NCBI GenBank assembly: GCA_015494245.1
Contig: WGBN01000177.1
Coordinates: forward strand, 1-12,568
DNA length: 12,568 nt
Reading direction: 5' to 3'
Source: Saprospiraceae bacterium
GTDB lineage: Bacteria; Bacteroidota; Bacteroidia; Chitinophagales; Saprospiraceae
The notes below the pieces were generated by a model. The model did no database searches. It was not told the origin of the DNA and saw only the letters and a program-made list of their open reading frames with translations. The position numbers and the translations under genes were made by a program. Below, in pieces: positions 6,885 through 12,568 of the stretch; the first letter of the stretch is position 1, and the number at the start of each line of letters is the position of its first letter.

Positions 6885-9800
6885 CTATCTAATCAGGTGC
6901 ACATCGCCCTTAAACAGCTCCTCGCTGCCGTCTTTGTACCGCACCTGCACCCAATACGCATACACGGCTATGGCGGCAGGCTCGCCTTCCACCGTGCCGT
7001 CCCAACCCAGGTTGGGGATGTTGGGCGGAAAGTGCTCCCGCGTGAAAACCAGGTCGCCCCAGCGATCGAAAATGTACATGGACGTAATTTCCTCCACTCC
7101 CGAACCCGCAAAAACGGTGAAATAGTCGTTAATGCCATTGCCATCGGGAGAAAAGGCGTTGGGAATGTACAATTTCCGCGTATCCTTCACCTTCACGTAA
7201 ATGGTGTCGCGCACCGTACAACCCGCTCCGGATTGCACCGTGAGGATGTACGACATGCTCACAAAAGGCGATAAATCCACCATGAGGCAATCGTCCGAGA
7301 GGCAGTCCAATTGCACAGTGGGTTGCCAAACGACCTGGGGCGAAGTCAGATTGACCGTTGCCTCGGCCTGGACGGATTCGCCCAAATCTATGTAAGCCGT
7401 GTCGGGGTTCAGCTCCAGCAAAAGCGCTTCGGGCTGGGTCAGCAGCAAATCGCCCGTCCACAGGCAGTCGTTGGCGTCCCGGACTTCCATTTCGTAAACG
7501 CCTGCCGGCAAATTGGAAAAGAGCGGCGCTGTCTGAGGCGGGAAATTGCTCAACAAATACTCGTAAGGTTGTACACCACCCGAAGGCATGAGGTACAAAG
7601 CCCCGTCGCTGTCGCCATAACAAGTGGGCTCCGTCCAGTCATAGACGACTTCAAGCGGCGGAGGCCCCTCCAAATCAATCTGCGTTGTTGCCTCGCAGCC
7701 GAGGTTGTCCGTAATGGTCAATTGATAAGAGCCTTCCGGCAAATTTTGGACCGTGGAAGTAGCATCGCCCGTACTCCACTGGTATTGATAGGGCGGAATG
7801 CCACCGGAGCCGGTAGCGCTAAGCGTTGCATCCGAAGCGCCATCGCAACTCACCGCATAGCCGTTGTAATCCGTCAATACCTCCACGCCGGCGCCGACGG
7901 AAATTTCCGTAACCTCAAAGGCATCACTGCCCTCACAGGCAAAGCCGTCTTGCACGAGCACGGAATAAGTACCTGAGGAAGATACCCAGGTCGTCTGCCC
8001 TGTCGCTCCATTTGACCAGGCGTAAGAGAGGAAGCCGGGGCCTGCGTCCAACAAGACACTGTCGCCCTCGCAAAATTGTTGCGCTCCACTGATCTGAGGC
8101 GCCGGTTCGGGATGTACGGTAAGCTGGGTCAGCACAGTGCTGTCGCAACCGTTGGCCGAGCTAAGCACATTGATGTAATTTCCCGAAAGGGTGTAACAAG
8201 AATCCCCCACTTCAAAACAATCGCCCGCACAAATTTCGGGAGCCAGCAGCGTCCAGGCCGTGTCCCGCACTTCGAGATTGATACAGTGCACGGAATCGCA
8301 GCCGTTCAGGCCCGTGAAAGTCAGACAGTACTGGCCCTCCGTTGTTAACATGGAGCCGCCAAATTCATAGGCATCTCCCGCGCAAATGGCGACCTCTTCC
8401 TCCACATGCGAAGTATCTGAAAAAGTAATAAAAACGCAATGCGTAGAATCACAGCCGTTTACGGAAGTGAAGGTCTCGCACAGGCTGGTATCGGAGGTGA
8501 TACCTCCGGGCTCAAAGACCTCACCCTGACAGAGCGCAATGGTTTCGCCGGTCTGGATGGCATTCAAGACATTCACGGACATGGCGCGCACGGAATCGCA
8601 GCCTTCACTGCTCTGCAAGAGCACCGGATAATTACCGGATTCGGTCAGGGCCAGTCCCTCAAAAAAGAGGGTATCGCCCTCGCAGAGCTGAGCGGAAAAG
8701 GCCTGGTAGAAGGTGTCCATGACGGAAAGGAAGGTCGTCTCAAAAACCTGGTTCCCACAGGCATCGGCATAAGAAGCCTGCAGGGCAGTATCCTGGCTAT
8801 ACACCACCCCATTATAGGCGTCGCCCTGACAAACCTGGGCCGACAGCGTGTCAAAAGAAGGACAGGAGGCGTAAAAGACATAGACAGAATCCCTCACCAC
8901 ACAAGAGCCGGAAGTCATCTCCACCCAGTAGAGCCCCTCCTGATCTACGGCCAGGGAAGAACCGGTAGAGCCGTCGTTCCAGAGGAAAGTGGTGTTTTCC
9001 ATGGGAGCCAGCAGCGTGGTATCCTCACAGAAGCAAAGGGATATGGAATCGGTGGGAAAAGCATCCAAGAGAGGCGGAATGACCACCTGTTGCGTCAGCG
9101 TATCGGAGAAGCCGTTTTCGGTATTGAGAACGATGAGCGTAACATCCACCACCTGCTCCTGATTGGTAGAGGGATAGACCCATACGGGCAGAAATTCCGT
9201 ATTGACGGCCTGGCCCGGGAAGTACCACTCATAAGCCATCTGCGAGCCCGCGCTGGAGTAATTGAACAGCTGTATGGTATCCGATTCGCAATCCGGAATG
9301 GCGAGGAAATTGGCCGAGGGCGAGGTAATGTCCACCGGCTGGCAGTTTTGGTCTTGTGAGAGCGTGGTGGTAACAGTCAGGCTCACAGAGCCTATGGCGT
9401 CTTCCGGCAAGACGATCTGCACGTAGTAATCTCCCGCCACGAGGCACTGCAACTCGATGGACGTATTCACATTGGCCAGGCAGGAGCCCGCCGTCATGGC
9501 ATCGCAGGTGCCGTATAAGATGCGGGCACGCACTTCGCCGGCGTTGATGGGGAAGCCCTCGCCATCTGTCATATCGCCCACGTCAAAACTGATGTGCATA
9601 TCCTGTTTCTCGGTGCCGGTAATGGACACCTGAAACCAAACCGATTTGTAGCCTTCCGGGCCGAGCAGGCAGTCCATGTTAGAACCGTCTTCGCCAAAAT
9701 CCGTGCCTATGGTGTGGCAATTGATGCGCACATCCTCGGTATAAGTACCCTGGTCGGGCACGAGCAGTGGTATGGCATTGCTGCAGAAATCTCCCTCCAC

Positions 9801-12568
9801 CCCAAGCAGCCAGACGACTGGCTGGTAAGCGAGGAAAATGTTGAAATCATCGGGCAGGCAATCCTCCCAAAAGATGTAGTACGTCCCGGGCTCATAACAG
9901 CCTTCCCGCCAGGCATGGCCGGTGTTGTTTTCAGAATCGGTTGCGGAAAAATCTATCATATCCACTTCGACCAGCGAAGTGGGGTCACCCGGAATGGTCT
10001 CGCGGTACAGCTTCATGGCTTCGGAGCTGGTGCGCGAATCCGGGTCATTGACCAATTGATGGGCCAGCCGGACGACGCCCGAGCCATCGGTCGTAAATTT
10101 ATACCAGAGGGAACGCTCATAGCAGGTATCCGGAAAAGGGTCGGTGACATCGCGGGTAGCACATTCCAGCGTACCCGGGGCGCCGACGTAAACGCCCGTT
10201 GAGAGCTGCACCGGAGTATAAGGCGGCTCTACTTCGCCCAGGCCATTGATGAGGTTGGCTTCGTCTATGTGGTCGTAAATGACCGAGGAAGCCGGATAGC
10301 CGTCGTAACGGATGCCCAGTTCTACCTGCTGGTTGGGGTCGGTGGGAAGGCTCCACATGTTGACCACTGCGTAATAGCGCACAGAATCTCCATCGCAGGA
10401 GGTTTTGTTGAACCCAAAAGTCGGCAGGCGGGTCGTACAGGGGTTTTGATCATCGCCTCGATTGTTGACCACAAAGGTCAGTCCGTCGGCAAAGGTAGAG
10501 TCCACGCCTCCATTTTGCACCAGTTGGTCAAAGGGTATGGCGCCATTGACATCACTGCGAAAGACCTCTACTCGGGGGCGATAAGCAGAAGAGGTGATGG
10601 GAAAGTGCTTTAGGGTCAGCTCGACTTCTCCGGCCTCAGTGAGCACAAAGGTGTACCACAAGTTGCGCATGGTAGGTGACTGAGCCTCAGCCGGTTGCGG
10701 CATGTCATCTAAATAAAGAGGATAATTTTCCGTTCCGCTATAGACCAGGGGGTTGTAGTACATCTGGCCGAAAAAACCGGGGCAGAACGTTACGAAGGGG
10801 TCAGTGGGTTGCGAGCCCGTAGAGCAATAGATGAAATCATTGGAGGGTGGCAGAAGGGGGTTGTAGGGATGTACGTCTCCGGGTTTTCCCCAAATCTGAT
10901 TGCCATCCGGCGGAACGACCCCAAAATCATAGGCCTGATTGGCGTGGTCAAAGCGCGAAGTGCCTGTCCGTTCCACGATGAAGCGGGGTGCGATCACGGG
11001 CGGGTCCTCGTCGTTGGCGAAAGCCACCAGGGTGTAGTAACCCGGCTGCAAATTGCACAACTGCAACTCTCCGTAAGAGGGTTGAGCGCAGGGCTGTACG
11101 GGTTCGGCATTGATGAGGATGGAGGGGTCGTTCTTCGCATTGCCCGCGTAAATGGCCGCGCTGACGGGCAGGTCCAGCACGCGCAGGAAAGCGGGTTCGG
11201 TGATGTAAAAAACCATGTACAGGGAGTACAAATCGGTCGCATGGCATGGAACAACGGGATGATCCGCCCAGGGCGTATCCGGCACACAACTGAAAGTGAG
11301 CTCATCCAAATTATAGACCTCCACCGTATAGGGGTAAGGATCAGCTGCTGCCGACAGGTTCCAGTCCACGGGTTCGCAATCGTTCACCAGATAGGCTTTT
11401 TCGGGCCTGTTGTAGGTGTCCTCAAGCGGGTCGGAGATGATGGTGATGATGTCTTGCATGCCCAAAGTGCCCATGATACCATTGGCATCGGGATAGGCAG
11501 GATGCTCATAATCGGCCCCCACTCCATAGCTGATCACTGTGTACCAGCCAGGCGTCAGAGGGTCGCAGGGATGCGTCCTTTGATTGACAAAGCAGGTTTC
11601 CCAGTCCAGATTGTTGTCGTTGATGCCTCCCCAGGGCTCCAGGTTTTGGGTCAAATCATTGGCTTTTCCCTTGAACAGATTGAGCTGGATAGCCGGCGAG
11701 CTGCTGATAATCCTCACGATTCTGGTCTCACTGAGGTAAAACTGTCTGTAGATCAATTTGGACGCCGCCCCGTAACAAGGCGGAATGCCGCCGACGATAG
11801 CGGCATTGTTGAGGCAGGAAAAGGTGTCCGGCGTACTCTGGATGGTATCCGAAGGGATTTGATCAACCCAGCCGGTGGTGTCGCCACATTCGACGATGGG
11901 CTCCAGTTCCGGAGGCGGGAGGATGTCTCCCATGTCTTCTGCCAGTTCGCGGCTATAGTATTTGGTATTTAAAGTGCGGAAGGTAAAATCGGGATTATCC
12001 GACAAGCCCACTTGGGCCGTATCTCCAAAGGTAACCAGGGTGTAGTCGCCTGTTTGGAGACAGTAATAGCCGAAAACGTCATCAGCGGCATCGTCTATGC
12101 ATGGCACAGACAGCACAGGTTCGGCCCCGGTGAGGATGTCTCCTTCGGCAAAAGCATTTTGCTGGACAGCCAGCTGATCCAGGCGGTCTTTATACAAAAT
12201 ATAGTGGAAATCTATTCCGGACTGCGTCTGTAAGTTGCCGATATGAACCATGCCGGAATCGGGTATGGAAAATTCGCGATAAATACCTTTGGGGCGATCG
12301 GGGCAGGTCGTGCCTTCCGGCAAAACTGTATTTTCGCAACCGAAAGTATCTAAGGCTGCGGGATACAAGGTGTTTTCCACCAGGGGCAACAGGCCATTGA
12401 TTTGCTCAAAGGCCGTGGCATCCCACAGGCCGAACAGGCTTCGCAAATGGGCATCTCGCACATGAATGCCCACAGACACTTCCTGTCCCAAAAGACCTGC
12501 ATCGAGGACAGAAGTGGTATCTATAAAATCGGGATGCGCTATGACACCGGTCAGTTGCAAGGCGTAAA
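6885..12568 (-). CDS. Giant modular T9SS-exported surface protein with CHU_C type B sorting domain (5' end outside window)
   Basis: An open frame of more than 1,890 residues continues past the right edge. The codons before the TTG at 12560 (TAC GCC) stay open, no signal peptide is visible, and the protein begins mid-domain, so the true start is beyond 12568. Residue 1 here is that TTG. Modules, in order: six degenerate beta-sandwich-like units (about 74-1066), PKD-like (about 1078-1163), Ig-like (1166-1232), five Cys-containing NGCDS units (1241-1484), Ig-like (1486-1552), two SprB repeats (1565-1632, 1638-1710), a linker domain (1711-1795) and the CHU_C domain (1796-1891). Such proteins are exported by the type IX system and attached outside the cell, often as adhesins or gliding-related filaments. 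No catalytic domain is recognisable. The PorP/SprF partner that often sits beside type B cargo is absent downstream. Confidence 0.93.
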   Translation of the reverse strand, partial: YALQLTGVIAHPDFIDTTSVLDAGLLGQEVSVGIHVRDAHLRSLFGLWDATAFEQINGLLPLVENTLYPAALDTFGCENTVLPEGTTCPDRPKGIYREFSIPDSGMVHIGNLQTQSGIDFHYILYKDRLDQLAVQQNAFAEGDILTGAEPVLSVPCIDDAADDVFGYYCLQTGDYTLVTFGDTAQVGLSDNPDFTFRTLNTKYYSRELAEDMGDILPPPELEPIVECGDTTGWVDQIPSDTIQSTPDTFSCLNNAAIVGGIPPCYGAASKLIYRQFYLSETRIVRIISSSPAIQLNLFKGKANDLTQNLEPWGGINDNNLDWETCFVNQRTHPCDPLTPGWYTVISYGVGADYEHPAYPDANGIMGTLGMQDIITIISDPLEDTYNRPEKAYLVNDCEPVDWNLSAAADPYPYTVEVYNLDELTFSCVPDTPWADHPVVPCHATDLYSLYMVFYITEPAFLRVLDLPVSAAIYAGNAKNDPSILINAEPVQPCAQPSYGELQLCNLQPGYYTLVAFANDEDPPVIAPRFIVERTGTSRFDHANQAYDFGVVPPDGNQIWGKPGDVHPYNPLLPPSNDFIYCSTGSQPTDPFVTFCPGFFGQMYYNPLVYSGTENYPLYLDDMPQPAEAQSPTMRNLWYTFVLTEAGEVELTLKHFPITSSAYRPRVEVFRSDVNGAIPFDQLVQNGGVDSTFADGLTFVVNNRGDDQNPCTTRLPTFGFNKTSCDGDSVRYYAVVNMWSLPTDPNQQVELGIRYDGYPASSVIYDHIDEANLINGLGEVEPPYTPVQLSTGVYVGAPGTLECATRDVTDPFPDTCYERSLWYKFTTDGSGVVRLAHQLVNDPDSRTSSEAMKLYRETIPGDPTSLVEVDMIDFSATDSENNTGHAWREGCYEPGTYYIFWEDCLPDDFNIFLAYQPVVWLLGVEGDFCSNAIPLLVPDQGTYTEDVRINCHTIGTDFGEDGSNMDCLLGPEGYKSVWFQVSITGTEKQDMHISFDVGDMTDGEGFPINAGEVRARILYGTCDAMTAGSCLANVNTSIELQCLVAGDYYVQIVLPEDAIGSVSLTVTTTLSQDQNCQPVDITSPSANFLAIPDCESDTIQLFNYSSAGSQMAYEWYFPGQAVNTEFLPVWVYPSTNQEQVVDVTLIVLNTENGFSDTLTQQVVIPPLLDAFPTDSISLCFCEDTTLLAPMENTTFLWNDGSTGSSLAVDQEGLYWVEMTSGSCVVRDSVYVFYASCPSFDTLSAQVCQGDAYNGVVYSQDTALQASYADACGNQVFETTFLSVMDTFYQAFSAQLCEGDTLFFEGLALTESGNYPVLLQSSEGCDSVRAMSVNVLNAIQTGETIALCQGEVFEPGGITSDTSLCETFTSVNGCDSTHCVFITFSDTSHVEEEVAICAGDAYEFGGSMLTTEGQYCLTFTGLNGCDSVHCINLEVRDTAWTLLAPEICAGDCFEVGDSCYTLSGNYINVLSSANGCDSTVLTQLTVHPEPAPQISGAQQFCEGDSVLLDAGPGFLSYAWSNGATGQTTWVSSSGTYSVLVQDGFACEGSDAFEVTEISVGAGVEVLTDYNGYAVSCDGASDATLSATGSGGIPPYQYQWSTGDATSTVQNLPEGSYQLTITDNLGCEATTQIDLEGPPPLEVVYDWTEPTCYGDSDGALYLMPSGGVQPYEYLLSNFPPQTAPLFSNLPAGVYEMEVRDANDCLWTGDLLLTQPEALLLELNPDTAYIDLGESVQAEATVNLTSPQVVWQPTVQLDCLSDDCLMVDLSPFVSMSYILTVQSGAGCTVRDTIYVKVKDTRKLYIPNAFSPDGNGINDYFTVFAGSGVEEITSMYIFDRWGDLVFTREHFPPNIPNLGWDGTVEGEPAAIAVYAYWVQVRYKDGSEELFKGDVHLIR
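6888..7175 (-). other. CHU_C / type B T9SS C-terminal sorting domain
   Basis: The last 96 residues carry the gliding-motility-associated C-terminal signature. It starts KLYIPNAFSPDGNGINDYF, then IFDRWGDLVF, GWDGT, AVYAYWVQVRYKDG and the final GDVHLIR. In studied Bacteroidota this domain directs export through the T9SS and, unlike type A domains, usually depends on a PorP/SprF-family outer-membrane protein. The match is complete to the stop codon, so the gene is intact at its 3' end. Confidence 0.93.
7431..7868 (-). repeat. Two SprB-type repeats in the giant protein
   Basis: Residues 1565-1632 and 1638-1710 share the SprB repeat pattern. Unit one reads SCDGASDATLSATGSGGIPP, then YQYQWSTG, LPEGSYQLTITDNLGC. 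Unit two reads TCYGDSDGALYLMPSGGVQP, then YEYLL, LPAGVYEMEVRDANDC. Each has one Cys near either end, probably a disulfide. The family is named for the SprB gliding adhesin; two copies are a short array. Confidence 0.85.
8109..8840 (-). repeat. Array of five ~50-residue 'CxGD ... NGCDS' modules
   Basis: Five units begin at VCQGDAYN, LCEGDTLFF, LCQGEVFEPGG, ICAGDAYEFGG and ICAGDCFEVGD, with the leading Cys at residues 1244, 1293, 1344, 1393 and 1444. Units two to five end in (N/E)GCDS plus a beta strand; unit one has ACGNQVF instead. The spacing is 49, 51, 49, 51 residues. Similar Cys-paired beta modules are common in Bacteroidota CHU_C proteins. They probably act as stalk or adhesive units, each with a disulfide; that role is inferred. 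Confidence 0.85.
9363..12341 (-). repeat. Six degenerate jelly-roll-like modules in the N-terminal part of the giant protein
   Basis: A recurrent pattern appears about every 110-190 residues. An aromatic strand opens each unit: IYREFSIPDSG (93), LIYRQFYLSET (269), LYMVFYITEP (447), LWYTFVLTEAG (634), LWYKFTTDGSG (818) and VWFQVSITG (974). A variable middle often has an LY/LF-x-G-type strand. Most units close with C-L-x-x-G-x-Y-x-x-V: YCLQTGDYTLVTF, LTPGWYTVISY, LCNLQPGYYTLVAF, CYEPGTYYIFW and QCLVAGDYYVQIV. This resembles pre-peptidase C-terminal (PPC)-like sandwiches that bind calcium or glycans, but identity is too low to assign a family by eye. The units are too diverged to appear as DNA repeats. 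Confidence 0.65.

Noticed and set aside
8439..9359. Long plus-strand frames antisense to the giant gene (8439-9359, 10809-11972)
   Set aside because: They lie wholly inside the continuous minus-strand frame with PKD, Ig-like, SprB and CHU_C modules. Their own translations are featureless.
12558..12560. TTG at 12560 as the start of the giant protein
   Set aside because: The frame stays open to the window edge (TAC GCC precede it). No signal peptide follows, although the protein ends in a T9SS sorting domain. The codon is most likely an internal leucine.

Overview
The window looks like an ordinary chromosomal segment of a member of the phylum Bacteroidota, most likely a marine or freshwater Saprospiria-like lineage. 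The reasons are a type IX secretion (T9SS) type B / CHU_C C-terminal domain with SprB-type repeats, a Bacteroidota-type 2TM-domain protein, a DUF3810 membrane protein, TPR/PD40 envelope proteins, promoter-like TAnnTTTG boxes and a lack of Shine-Dalgarno sequences. The lineage is inferred from gene content and style, not from a marker gene.

Layout. Left edge, minus strand: the first 758 codons of a secreted TPR / PD40 propeller / carboxypeptidase-regulatory-like / SPOR protein (start 2275, C-terminus beyond base 1). Upstream of it, on the same strand, is a DUF3810 membrane protein with an HExxH motif (2502-3593). A 167-base divergent region (3594-3760) then separates it from plus-strand genes. 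That region holds a minus-strand promoter abutting the DUF3810 start codon, a plus-strand -7 box, an 11-codon mini-ORF and a compact terminator hairpin inside the presumed thioredoxin leader. Thioredoxin (3761-4084) is followed, after a 16-bp hairpin, by a prolyl oligopeptidase predicted to be a lipoprotein (4161-6281). Next come a cluster of four interleaved inverted-repeat arms (6283-6406) and a small 2TM-domain protein (6438-6863).

The right 45 % of the window is one minus-strand gene (6885 to beyond 12568) for a very large modular exported protein. Reading from its N-terminal side there are about six degenerate jelly-roll-like modules, a PKD-like domain, an Ig-like domain, five ~50-residue 'C-x-G-D ... 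NGCDS' modules, another Ig-like domain, two SprB repeats and a terminal CHU_C sorting domain. Its true start lies outside the window.

How they fit together. The genes are mostly envelope functions: a T9SS cargo or adhesin, a peptidoglycan-binding SPOR scaffold resembling T9SS-associated PorE-like proteins, a lipoprotein peptidase, a predicted membrane metalloprotein and a cytoplasmic thiol reductant. They do not form one obvious operon. I see no defence system, biosynthetic cluster, CRISPR array, tRNA, rRNA or insertion sequence. The items most worth a second look are the thioredoxin leader, the interleaved repeat at 6283-6406, the repeated linker plus probable second SPOR domain at the left edge, and the unassigned N-terminal modules of the giant protein. 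No intergenic gap exceeds 300 bases.
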